A stretch of DNA of 64,000 nucleotides, taken from NCBI GenBank assembly GCA_037176845.1, contig JAYKXP010000100.1:111860-175859 (forward strand). Reading direction: 5' to 3'. A program made the translations under genes and the position numbers. This DNA is from Paramarasmius palmivorus (taxonomy: Eukaryota; Basidiomycota; Agaricomycetes; Agaricales; Marasmiaceae). Positions 34,820 to 45,431 of the stretch are shown in pieces. Within the stretch, counting starts at the first letter, position 1. Each line of letters opens with the position of its first letter. The notes under the pieces are model-generated. The model did not search any database. It was not told the origin of the DNA and saw only the letters and a list, made by a program, of their open reading frames with translations.

Positions 34820-36583
34820 TTAAAGTACATTGAATGGATTCGTTGTAGGTGTCTCTGCCGAAGAGACCTGGAGGTTACCCGACCCCCCATGCGAGCGAAC
34901 GTTGGGATATACTTGAGGAGGTAGAAGTGGTAAATGAAAGTGAGTAGCGAGAGGTTCGGAAATCGTGTCTGATGATGAACAGGCCGGAGCCCTAGTAGCT
35001 GTGGTGTCATGGGCGCGTGTTTCATGGATAAAGCTCGTAATGCTGTCGCGTTGAGATAGTACGCGAGACCACCGTGATGACGGTGAAGTGGCGATTATGG
35101 ATTCTGAAACCGATGACGGCCGACTCGAAGTCAATACAGAATAACGCGAATCCGAAAAAGCGGTGGCAGACTGAGGAGAAGCGCAGTCGGACTCGTAGGA
35201 AGGTGGGGCTGAGGGTGTCGTAGGAGTATCTGGGAGAATCTTCATTTCTAAATCTTGAAGTTTTAGTGGCGCCGGCGCCAAATCTGTTGTGCTGCTGATA
35301 TAAACAGGGAGCGAATCCCCAACTGCGATTGGTTTGCACCTGAGAAAGCAGACATTAGTCGGGTTCGGTGTTCTGAAAGATAAATCTTACTTTGGCAGTG
35401 GGACCTTGACTTCCTTCCTCTGAGGCGATGGGTGGAAACCAAACTTCTTCGCGATCCACCAGAACGCAAGGCGATAATTTTTCTGCGCCTCACTCGCGAA
35501 ACCGAAGAGGGCGAAGAACAGAAAGGCACAGAACACGGCCAGCCATCTGTTCAGCTCGGAGCTGATAACGGCAGTCTGATTGCTTCTCCAAAACAAAGCA
35601 GGTACGAGTTGCACGCGAGTCCACATGAAGTGTGTATCGTCCCAAGAAATCCAAGGCTCGAGAGGAACGCCAGCACTACCGATGTAGACGACGTATATCC
35701 CGAGAGGAACCGTGAACATGATGTCGACCACTGCGAGCACCATGAGTCGAAGGTAGCGACTAGTGTTCATAGCCGATGTGGTAGCAACCAGGCTGCTGAA
35801 CTGCGCTCTCCTCATGTAGAAAGTCCTCAAATTCATGACTGCCGATGCTCAAAGTCAATTGCAAAGATAACCATTGTAGTACTAGTCAACATACCGGAAT
35901 AACCGAGGGAAATGACGCCGAGGATAATGGGCCACATCCAGAACAAGAAATATGCAGCAAGCGTATTGTAGGTGACAGGCATGCAGCCGATGTCTTCAAA
36001 TATGTCGAAACGATGCGCATGAACCGGAATGTCTAAGCCAGTGGTTTAATATCACTCGCCAATACGAGAACGAAACGCACTCACGCATTATGAGGACTGC
36101 AATCGGGATGCCCAGAGCAATACCAACGTCTTCCAGAACGGCGCGTAGTTTCTATCATTCATGAGATGGAAAGCGCGTGCAAGGAGGCCGATGGACATAC
36201 ATCTGCGTGAGTTATGGAAACGGTTCTAATTGCTGCAATCTTGTAAAGGCGTCGACTAATGCAAAGTGTTGACGCAGGAACTCCAATGGTAGCACCCATC
36301 ATGATCTGGGTAGCTAAGATGCTTTTAAGAATATGAGAATCATAAGAAATAATAAATACTCACATATATCACACCACACAGGTGCAACGTTGTTTACATT
36401 GCCTGCCCAAACGACAGAGTTCACAAACTTGACGAGACAGAAAGCAGCTGTCCAAAGCATAAATGCGCAAGTACCAGAATTCCAAGCCTGTATGTGCCAT
36501 GGAAGAGGAATGATACTCAGGAAGAACCCGATGCAAGAAAGGATAGGAAAGAGTGGATATGTTGGGTCATTGGAGCGAGTCAT
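34820..36583 (-). CDS. STE3-type pheromone receptor R2
   Basis: Six exons on the minus strand: 36583-36364, 36313-36201, 36151-36085, 36032-35895, 35838-35391, 35339-34820; 501 residues. All joins are GT-AG and in frame. Exons 1 to 4 (220, 113, 67 and 138 nt) are the same length as in R1. Signature segments: PLPWHIQAWNSGTC, VNSVVWAGN, WCDI, HRFDIFEDIGC, ELNRWLAVFCAFLFFALFG. The last exon encodes a Ser/Thr-rich cytosolic tail containing TPTTPSAPPSYESD. It is the closest relative of R1, with the N-terminal exons nearly identical at the protein level. It is divergent from pheromone Ph4, 518 bases apart. Membrane-bound receptor for a non-self prenylated pheromone, coupling to a heterotrimeric G protein, by family. 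Confidence 0.93.
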
Positions 36584-37101
36584 GTTTCACGGTGGTCGTC
36601 GTCGTCGAGGGAGATGGAAGTGGGTGTTCGAGAGGCAAGAATGTAAAAGCGCGTATTTCTTTTGCATCTTCTGAAGCTCTTTGTCCGGGAATCCAACGAG
36701 CGCAAACATGACGGAACAATGGAGGTGAAAGATTCATTGTCTTGAGTGTGACACATGTGACAAGTTCGTCACAATGCCGTCTCAATACCGCCATCAAAAC
36801 GTGACGTCCCGATAAGGCACTATCTAGGCGCCAAGAGTTCATTGTTCTTTTGTCACTCGATATTTATACACCATGTTTGCACTTTGCGTTCTCTCTCGAA
36901 TTCCTAATTTTCTTGTTTCCTCATGCCACCTTGAAGGTTGACAGCAGCTTAGGAATCATAATGCGCAAATTTCGTATAACAATTTCTGTATACTGAAATT
37001 TGCGCAACACCTATCACCCCTCGCTTGACCAGCGCAATTTGTTCTGTTCCCAATTCCTCTTGCATTTTCAGCAGTGCTGAAGACCCTCTCGAGCACCTGC
37101 T
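36584..37101. promoter_or_regulatory. Divergent R2/Ph4 promoter with GAACAATGG
   Basis: ACGGAACAATGG occurs with its core at 36714-36722, identical over 12 bases to the site upstream of Ph1. Further ATTGT cores lie near 36738 and 36841 (TTCATTGTC and TTCATTGTT). One element could serve both the receptor and the pheromone. No coding sequence is supported in this gap. Confidence 0.55.
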
Positions 37102-37296
37102 ATGGACTCCTTCCATAGCCTACTATTCCTCGACGACGTCGAGGACAAGCAAGCCTACACATTCTCGATATCAATCCCAGAAACCAGCACCGCAACATCA
37201 CCCATACCATCTTATGATGAAGGGTTGCCTTCCTCACTCCCAGTTGACTCGGACAGACCGTCTGGGGACTATGGTAGCTTCTGTGTTATCTCATAG
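37102..37296 (+). CDS. Mating pheromone precursor Ph4 (CaaX: CVIS)
   Basis: A 64-residue precursor starting MDSFHSL and ending SFCVIS with TAG. A DR doublet (in PVDSDRPSG) takes the place of the usual ER; predicted mature peptide PSGDYGSFC. The same length and the PVDS-E/D-RP motif link it to Ph2. A probable 3' UTR intron begins with GTGAGT at 37310, with candidate acceptors at 37353, 37360 and 37366. It is divergent from receptor R2. Confidence 0.9.
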   Translation: MDSFHSLLFLDDVEDKQAYTFSISIPETSTATSPIPSYDEGLPSSLPVDSDRPSGDYGSFCVIS

Positions 37297-37677
37297 TAGC
37301 GCTGAGCGCGTGAGTTCTCTGTTTTATTCCATCCCGGCCATTTTCACTAACAGTCCCTAGTGCAGACCACCCAAAGACTCATACGAGTCATTCCCGAAGA
37401 GCCCAAGGGCTATACCTATACCCTCTACCAACATGCGTCACCCTCACTTCTTCCATCTACTTTCTTGCTATACGAGTCAGCTTGATGCGACTCTGTCCAC
37501 TCTCTCCCCAATACCCTTTCCATCCCGAACACACTCCTTCACCTTGCTTTCCGAATGCTTTGTATCATTATTCGATAAACTATGGTGCGGTGCAGTGTAT
37601 TCTAGGTGTAGTTTAGTGTACCATAGTGTATTGTTTTACCCTCGACCTTCGAATGCAACTCGGTGTGCGGCGAGGAG
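37297..37677. other. Ph4 3' region
   Basis: Contains the Ph4 3' UTR with its probable intron; nothing else recognised before the inverted-repeat element. Confidence 0.35.
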
Positions 37678-37803
37678 TCCATGTAGCTTCAAAATTTTGA
37701 AACCCATGGACTGTCCACAAGCGTCATTATTTTGATGCCGCTAACCGTGACAGCTTGAGGCTCAATATTTTGACGGGACTAATTCGGCTAAGAGAAAAAT
37801 AAC

Positions 37804-37892
37804 GCCGGCATCAAAAATTGAACTCCAGACCTAAAGCTAACAAGCTAGCGGTGCAGGTAAACTGAACCACAAGCCACTAGACTAAGAAGATA
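37804..37892 (-). other. tRNA-like sequence inside the inverted-repeat element
   Basis: The minus strand reads CTTAGTCTAGTGG, which matches the D-arm/A-box of eukaryotic tRNAs, and about 45 bases on GGTCTGGAGTTCAATTTTTG, resembling a B-box/T-arm (GTTCAA core). The T stem does not pair properly and no clean acceptor stem forms, so this is not a working tRNA gene. It may be a SINE or tRNA relic captured by the element. Confidence 0.35.
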
Positions 37893-37913
37893 CATAGAAA
37901 TTTCAGGTTCCTA

Positions 37914-38092
37914 GACCCTAACCCCTAACCGCGGGGCGTTCCCCCCCGCACCCCCCCTTAAAAATACTTTCATATCCCCTAACCCTAACCACGGGGCGTT
38001 CCCCCCCGTACCCCCCCTCTAACCCTAACCCCTAACCGGAGCGCCTGCGGCGCAGTGACCTAACCCGAACCCCTAACCTAAACCCCTAACCT
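37914..38092 (+). repeat. Interstitial telomere-like CCCTAA tracts and G/C-rich direct repeats
   Basis: Several interrupted CCCTAACC and CCCCTAACC runs occur (complement of TTAGGG, the usual basidiomycete telomere unit). Between them GGGGCGTTCCCCCCCG followed by a C run occurs twice (about 37933 and 37993), and the hairpin GCGCCT-x-CGGCGCAGT occurs twice (about 38041 and 38095). These are internal to the TIR element, not a chromosome end. Confidence 0.75.
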
Positions 38093-38370
38093 GGGCGCCT
38101 TCGGCGCAGTTCCCTTTACAGATGTGATGGCTGAGTTAGTTGTACGCCTCAGTTTGAATCTAATTGTTGAAGGTAATGCATCATAATTTTATAGTTCACA
38201 GTTCAATTCAGCCGCGTTGCTTTTATTAGTCGTTATTTTGAGCCTCTACTTACCTTACGAGATGGTCAGACCCGTCAAAATATTGACCCTCAAGCTCACA
38301 CTATATAGTGGTATCAAAATAATGACGGTTTAGACAGGCTGTGGAAATCAAAATAATGAAGCTACATCCA

Positions 38371-39695
38371 CTGTTGGTGCGGCATCGAATGCCGCTACGA
38401 AGTTATCCCAGTTACCCACATCCGCGCTCAAGCAAACCAACGTTCCAGCCATGAAGCAAGACAACTATGGGGATCGTGTATATACGTTACCCACGAGTCC
38501 GTCGGTGCATCGAGAACTGCCAACTGGTCGTCATCGCGAATAAGCGGGACACCGTGCCTGAAACCGACGAATTCCGGCCGGTATGCAAGTAAGCGGTTTC
38601 CTTTGCACCATCATCACGACCTTCAACACACAACTATAAAGTTGGTTCCACTCGGACATTGATCGAATCAGCAGTGCATGAGGGGTTATCTCGTGCTGGG
38701 TGTACGTCGTATTTATTTGCCACTACCTAGACAAGGAGCTCAAGTCCGTTTAGAGTCGCTGTTCCGATTTTTGTGCACAAGAGGGCATACCTTTGCATAC
38801 CTTCCTACATTGCACCACATTCGCCTTGATCTATCACCACGTTCATCATAGGTGATATTCGATAGCTATTTCCTTGCCATTGCTTCCCCCGAAATGCCAA
38901 TACGTCGGATCCATGATCAACAGGTCCGAATGTTCATCAGGAGAGAGATGGCGGTATACATAGGATCTAACTTCGTCGGAGAAGTCACGACAAGGCCCTG
39001 TTCCTTAACTGACCGTTGCAATCATTTACCATCGGTGAGCGAGACTAGCCTTTCCGTGTCATTAAATACTTACCGTCCATATCACCTGGTTCTTTTGTGC
39101 AACTCGTCGGCTTCGGCATTTGAGACGTTAGGGTGCTCTGCCCTGTTTCATCACATACAGAATCAAATCGTCCACCCTCTAGCTTCCTCTGGGACCCCAA
39201 AGATGTCGATGTCGATGATCAGCCTTATCACAGCCTCACAATGCTTGGCTACTTGAAGCATTGATTTTCAATAACTCTTTCCTCGCGCTTTTTCCAGGTA
39301 GGCAGCCAGAATGCCACTTATGTGCGATAGATGGTCGACGGAGCGGTCACTGCAATCATTCAGCGAGTAGGGCCGCCTTCTCCGTGCCATGACTTGCCCT
39401 GACAAGCTGCGGTGATATCGTTCTACTTCGCACAACATAGCTTCTTCAGTGCTAGCGTGCTCAAGCGGATTCCGCCGCAAGCAAATCAAATCAATCTCCA
39501 TCTTTTTCACACTTGAGTTGATGTCGATCATCAGGGCTCTGAAAACTCTCCCAAATGCCAGCATTGCCATGGCGTACACGGTAAGTACTGGGGCACTCCG
39601 TAAAAGGGCAGTCACGGCATCACCGCCGGTGGATACTACTTAAGACTCAGGCCTCAGGGTCTGCCAGGATTACCCCACACCACACATTCCTCTTC
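38371..39695. other. Gap upstream of copy E, partly duplicated upstream of copy F
   Basis: No gene is supported. Parts (about 38580-38960) resemble 41340-41630, for instance the stretch around CCATCATCACGACCTTCA versus CCGCCGTCACGACCTTCA, and GATATTCGATAGCTATT versus GATATTCGGCAGCTATT. Copies E and F were therefore duplicated together with their upstream sequence. Confidence 0.5.
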
Positions 39696-41133
39696 ATGTC
39701 TTCACCAAGTCCCTTAGTATATGTTTTTTTTGTCGGATGGGTATGTACAATGGCTGCAACATCTTCGAATAGTATCCTGACCTTCACATCCAGGCCGCAA
39801 TCCTATTCTATGGTGTGCCTACACTTGTCTCTCCGTTGGCGTGCCATCTGGACTTAACGCACTTACTCAGGTGGCAATGTTGTTCTGTATGGAACAGGTG
39901 TTTATCTAGTCCACCAACGAAAAGGATTCACCAGGAGCACAGCGATCCATCTCGTGTCGGCTTCTATTGTGTTTGGACTCGCAACGATGCTTGCCGTGAC
40001 CCAGACAGTTCTAATTGTCGGGCAGCTCAATAACTCGTCACTTGACTCGAGAGCGTGCAAGTTAGTGACTGCTTGTCCCTGCCATATTTTCACTCAATTC
40101 TGGTCACTAAGCGTGATTCTCTTCGTTGGGGCTCACCTGATTGAGTGAGTAATTCCTGCTCAACCACCGCTATCCCTTCTCATTTTAGACATCCTAGTCT
40201 CGCCGCTTTAATCATATTCGTACGTTACTTTGGCTTGAATGCACTCGGTCGATACTGAACATCTTTCAAAGCTTTACCGTTGCTATGTTATATATAACCG
40301 TAGCTGGAAAATTATTGTTGTCCCAGCATTGCTCATTCTTGCGGACATGGGTCAGTCGTTCGTATCGATGTTATTACTGATAATGACATTTTGCAGGGGT
40401 GTATTTTGCAACTTTACCTGCGCTGGTCGAGGTATCATGGGCGAACGTACAAAGCGAAGGCTCGACGAAGAATAGATCAATGATGATGGTTGCAATTGTG
40501 GCCTCCGTGCTCAGTATCGTAGCACACGGGTTGTTGACGGCCCTCATTGGTGAGCGTTTCTTGACTCCGAGTTAGGCTGTCCGATGTGAATATACTGTAG
40601 CTGGTAGAGTTTGGACCATCAAAAAGCGGATGAGACAGCTCATAGGACGAGGTGCCCCTGCCATCTACCAGAAATACGATGCTGTGATTGCAATGACGTT
40701 AGCTTTCTTTATCTCTTTGCAGGGACGGCTCAGTAGAACCTCTCTTTCAGGATTGAATCAGGATTAATAAGTCCTATCTCTCTCATCATCCAGGATGTCC
40801 TTATCCAGACTGGCAGATTATTACCCGCCGGAATTGTTTCCTCCTGTGTGCCGCAAGTGATTGTGCGTAAACTCTTCAATTGATGGTACTTCCTTCCTGA
40901 CTTTGAAAACCTGCCAGGCGTTAGCACCGCTTCTGTTTTTGGTACGAGGCGGTCTCGGGTTGGCCACCAAGGGAAGCCATATAACGTTGCAGGCCGAAAC
41001 GGCTAGTCACGATGTTGGGCAAGTGCTGTCACCTCCATTGGCCGTGTCGGTCGCTGTGGTGCAAACTCGGAGTGTGGCATCGTCAGAAGCACAAATCAAT
41101 AGCGATGTGAAGCCCGACGGGGAGTACGTGTAA
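39696..41133 (+). CDS. Multi-TM membrane protein family, copy E
   Basis: The ATG at 39696 encodes MSSPSPLVYVFFVGW, then a GTATG donor; the micro-exon is 39794-39812; exon 3 begins GGNVVLYGTGVYLVHQRKG. Other blocks: YRCYVIYNRSWKIIVVPALLILADMG, a VLSIVAHGLLTALIG helix, TIKKRMRQLIGRGAPAIYQKY, and a last exon ALAPLLFLVRGGLGLATKG ending at the TAA at 41131-41133. Copy F is its tandem duplicate. The segment from 40740 to 40860 reads ESGLISPISLIIQDVLIQ in frame, so the gene looks intact. Confidence 0.68.
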
Positions 41134-41149
41134 ATCCAAAGACTGAAAT

Positions 41150-43920
41150 ATATGCTATGCAGAAGCTTTAACGTTGGTTCGTGATCAGTCTAGCCAAGCA
41201 AGTGCAGTACCGATGATTTCCATCCCATGCGAAATCGTTTTACAAAACAAGTTGAGGTTGCAGAAGGTTTTAGAAAACATGAAGCGCCGGTGCAAGCCGA
41301 GCCGGTTGATATCACAAATCGGACCGTGTCTACCCAGCCCGCGTAAACTTGTGTATGTAAGCAGCGTTGTCCTTGCACCGCCGTCACGACCTTCATCCAG
41401 GGCCTATATTAACCTTCAAGCTTCAGTTCCATCTGTACACCATTGACACAGTAGACGGGTGTGTTTCTCAGGTCACATAGGCATGCCGCTCCATCTAAGT
41501 AGCTAAAGCCCGGTTTCTGTGGAGTCGGGCTGCTTCTTCTGGTCCATCATCCTTGATATTCGGCAGCTATTCCCTCGCTGTTCCTTTCCAGTAGACGTGG
41601 CCAGAGTATTTCGCTGGTGACTACTCAATCAGGGGGATCAGGTCGTTTGCTAGGCATCTCTAGTGGAATCACGTTTTAGCCCAGCTTCGGGAGGAGGATG
41701 GAAGATGGGAACAGATTTTGATAAGGCTGCTAGATCCAGATAGGGCTCCAGTTTCTTCGGTGAGCCAAATCGCCTTATATTATCAATGTGAAGAAATATT
41801 CAATGTCTCCGGTCAACCAATTCCTTCAGTGAAGAAATAGACATATGCATTCGACTTGGGAGTCACGACAAGTCCTTCGGCGAACTTTGAAAATGCTGAT
41901 GCTCGTTGCGGAAGACATCAAGTGTTCGGATATCAGCATTGCCTTCAAGATGATGATACCACGATAAGACTGCGACTGGAAAGGGTACATTAGTACCACC
42001 GCAAATGTATATAAAACAGCCTGGGGCTGCATTCTACGCCAACACACGATCCCTCAGCATGCCCTCAGTGCCCCTTGTACATGTTTTTTTCGTTGGATGG
42101 GTGTGTGCGTTAACTTTTCTGGCGCTTTCACCTATTCTGATTTGCATATACAGGCTCAGATCCTCCTTTATGGTGTGCCCGTTCTACTCGCTACTCTGGC
42201 ATGATGTTCAATATTAGCGTGTTGTGCTTTGGTTGTGGCTAGGTAGCAATACCGTTCTCTTCGGAACCGGCGTTTATCTACTTCGTCAATGAAAAGGGCT
42301 CAGCAGGAGCTCAATATTCCATTTAGTATCAGCTTCCATCGTGTTCAGTCTTGCGACAATGCTCGCCGTAGCAGAGACTGCGTTGATTGTCGGACAACTC
42401 TTTCAGATCAATAGCCTGATGCTTCAGGCTACTAATGAGTCTGCGACCCAAGACGTAGCAGGCACAAGCCCAACTGGTGACATTGACCTTAAAGCATGCA
42501 AGTTAGTCACACTTGTTTTTACCTCAGGTTCTGACTCATAAATGTCCTTTGGTTTAGCATCATTCTCTACATTGGACTTCAATTGATCGAGTGAGCATTT
42601 TTTGTGGCCGCTCCCACAGCACATCTCACTCTAACGATGCTAGCCTTACCGCTTTCATCATACTCGTACGTTACTTTAGCTTGCAGGTAATCAGTAATAC
42701 TAAGCACCTTTCACAGCTCTATCGATGTTATGTCATATACAACCGTAACTGGAAAGTTATCGTTGGCCCTGCATTGTTCATTATTGCGGACGTGGGTCAG
42801 TTGTACGAACTTGTGCTATTGTCAGTGCTCAACTTTTGTAGGTGTGTATATTGCGGCTCTACCCACCTTCTTTGAGCTATCTTGGGGGAGCGTGCAAAGT
42901 GTGACATCCACTAAGAATAGGAAAATGACCACATTCTCAAACGTGGTCACTGTGCTCAACACCGTAACGAATGGATTGTTGATGGCTCTCATTGGTGAGT
43001 GATTATCAAGTCTGATCTACACAATTCGATGCTCATGATACTGTAGCTGGTAGAATATGGACTATCAAGAGGCGAATGCGTCAACTCATCGGACGAGGTG
43101 CACCTACCATCCAACAGAAATATAACACTGTAATTGCAATGACGTTAGCTTTACCTTGTCCATACGCAGGGATTGACTTACCTGACCTTTTCCCTATTAG
43201 ACTTGAATCAGGATTAATAATTCCCGTCTCTCTCATCGTCTTCGACGTGTTCACCCAAGTTGACAATCAATTAGCTGCTGGGCTCGTTGGGTCATGTCTA
43301 CCTCAACTGATCGTACGTGAGCTCTTAAGCAGTGAATGGTTATAACGTTGACAGAAATGGGCAGGCACTTGCACCGCTACTGATCTTGGTACGAGGTGGT
43401 CTCGGGTTGACCACTAAAGGGAGCCACATAACGTTGCAGGCCGGAACAACAGGCCACGATGTCGAGCAAGCGTCGCCTCCAATGACCGTGTCTGTTACCG
43501 TATCGCGAATTCGGAGTGTGGCATCGTCAGAGGCGCAGACCAATGGTGATGTGAAGCCCGACGAGGAGTACGTGTAAATCTAAACTTGGTGACTGAAATA
43601 TATGTTATATGAAAGCTGTATCTAACTGGTTTGTGATTAGTCCGGGCAAGCTTGAAGCATAGTATGGATGATTCCCATCCCACGCGGGATCGTGACTATA
43701 CGTAGCCGATTGAGGAAGTTCTTCCTGATTTCGTTGCGCGGTGAGCGGCGAAGCCTTCAAGTTGAAGGTAAATTGGACTCAAATTGGACTCATTTCTGTG
43801 TTCAATTTGTCGAAAATAGATGTCCTCGCTCCTATGGAGATGGGATATTATCTGATATTATTGCAGTTCGAATATGCAACCGCTTGAGGTTAAACTACAT
43901 CAGTACAAGTTGAAGTTATT
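41150..43920. repeat. Right unit of the E/F tandem duplication
   Basis: The left unit spans about 38580-41330 and the right unit about 41340-43900. Each contains an upstream block, a membrane-family gene and a 3' flank with the shared stretch around GATGATTTCCATCCCA versus GATGATTCCCATCCCA. Boundaries are approximate because only matching blocks could be traced by eye. Confidence 0.5.
42059..43577 (+). pseudogene. Multi-TM membrane protein family, copy F (premature stop)
   Basis: Tandem duplicate of copy E with the same exon layout: ATG at 42059 (MPSVPLVHVFFVGW), micro-exon 42154-42172, exon 3 from about 42244 (GSNTVLFGTGVYLLRQ). In exon 3 the codon after LLRQ is TGA at 42290-42292, where copy E has CGA (HQ-R-KG). 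The frame is otherwise open on both sides and all later exons look intact (YRCYVIYNRNWKVIV, TVTNGLLMALIG, ESGLIIPVSLIVFDV, LAPLLILVRGGLGLTTKG, stop 43575-43577). One C-to-T change in a CpG therefore truncates the protein after roughly 37 residues. It is either a very young pseudogene or a null allele; a sequencing error cannot be excluded. Confidence 0.7.
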
Positions 43921-45431
43921 TCATTTGGAGCCTGAGAAATACCGCCTGGCATGTCACGCGTCACGGGTCTGAATTTTCTTTTCTCACGAGGAAGACGTGC
44001 CTCTCCTCCTTACTCCCTCCATCCTTCTCCCATCTGGAGACGTAGCGATGTTAAGAAACGCTGAAGGATCGCTGACTAGGATGACTAGGTACGTCAATGC
44101 TACTTGGAGGTTGACCGTGATATTGACTTATCACCCAGAATAAATTTCATGTCATAGAGCCTCCGAGTCGACTCTGACAACCGAGAGGATTCTTGTTTCG
44201 AACATGCTGTGTCAATGAGATAACTTGCACAACTTACTTTCTCTTCGTATTTTTTGCTGGGGAGAACGTGCAGAATGACAGAAACGATGATTTTGGGCAA
44301 AATAGTACAAGCTCTTCCGAGTCCGTGGCCCCACACTGAAAGTGGCGAGAAGCCTTTTCATCTTAATGCCGATTGGTACCCTCGCTATTTCACAGCAAGA
44401 ACATACATGGTTTCCAGACGTGAATTTCCTCCGTAGTAATTCTTGCCTACGACATCAACTCGGATTCGAATCCAAACGATCTTTTTTCGGACCCTTTTGG
44501 GCATTCGTCCCGTTCTCAGGTTCGTATTCACCCTTTCCAACTATGACTGGTCTTGGTTGATACATAATAGCTGCAGGCTCGAGCCAGGGTTGACTCGGAG
44601 TGCTGTTTGCGTATCTAACGGCACGCCACCGCCATTATTTTTCGGAGCTCCAATCTGTACGTGACAATTCCTCAAACATGGACGTAGCCAATCTGAGCAA
44701 GTGCTGATTGTCAGGGCATTAGCAAGACTAAACTTTGTTGATTTCCATGGAACTTCCCTGCTTGTTCGTCAATGGTACCTGACGCTGTAGGTACAGCTTT
44801 ATGACACGGCGCCGTCGGAGGAGCTGAAGGGTAGAAAGCCAAAGACAGGATATGTGTTTCAGGTACTTTCCGAGTCCAATCCTCGCGCACAGGGGTTCCT
44901 GCATCTCCGTGGCGAGGAGGCACTTTTCTATTCAACTGAGTCAGGTACCATCCGTCAGTCGGATTCGCTGCTATCAGCGTTGCCTTGAAGATTTGTCAAG
45001 GCTGATGTAGACATTGATCATCATCGCTAGACAGTGTCGTCCGCAATACCTATTCTCACTAAATCCTCGTCTCGATTAAAACGAACGCTGTGGCTTGGCT
45101 CATTCCATTGGTACGTACATTATACTCCAATCGAACGACGGCAATGACAGCCTTCCTTGTAACATATAGCTTTTACCGAGAAGTCTATGGCAAGCTCTGA
45201 CGAGGGATCTCCATGTGCCGATGATCATAAATTGAATCCCTTGGCGGGATGTATAGCCTTGACGTCAAATATACTGGTCCCGAGTCGGTTCAATCTGCGC
45301 GGCGTATTCATCTCTCCTAGGAGAAGTAACATATATATACGACGTAGCCAAGGATGCGGAGTCAACAACCGATAGATTTAACACAACAAGTGTTGGACAA
45401 CAGTACGGGGCTTTTGGGGGCCTTGAAAACG
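43578..45431. other. Region without a supported gene
   Basis: The first 300 bases belong to the E/F duplication. The rest has only short overlapping open frames on both strands with no recognisable motif; no splice-linked gene could be built. Confidence 0.4.

Larger units (their letters stand above)
37682..38366. mobile_element. Long-TIR DNA element (685 bp) with tRNA-like and telomere-like interior
   Basis: The left end (37682-37777) and the inverted right end (38271-38366) match over about 96 bases with gaps. Shared blocks include TGTAGCTTCA at the tips, CGTCATTATTTTGAT, and GCTTGAGG-x-TCAATATTTTGACGGG. A direct repeat TCCA flanks both ends (37678-37681 and 38367-38370), a plausible 4-base target duplication, though that length could be chance. 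No transposase frame is present, so it is a foldback or MITE-like element. It lies between the central mating block and membrane-family copy E. Confidence 0.7.

Noticed and set aside
37804..37892. Functional tRNA gene on the minus strand
   Set aside because: A- and B-box-like parts are present, but the T stem and acceptor stem do not pair, so only a relic is supported.
37914..38092. Chromosome end or assembly joint at the CCCTAA tracts
   Set aside because: The tracts are short, interrupted and lie symmetrically inside an element with matching inverted ends; genes continue on both sides.
38852..39256. 134-codon plus-strand open frame
   Set aside because: It lies in the duplicated upstream block of copy E; the matching block upstream of F has no equivalent open frame, so it is not conserved.
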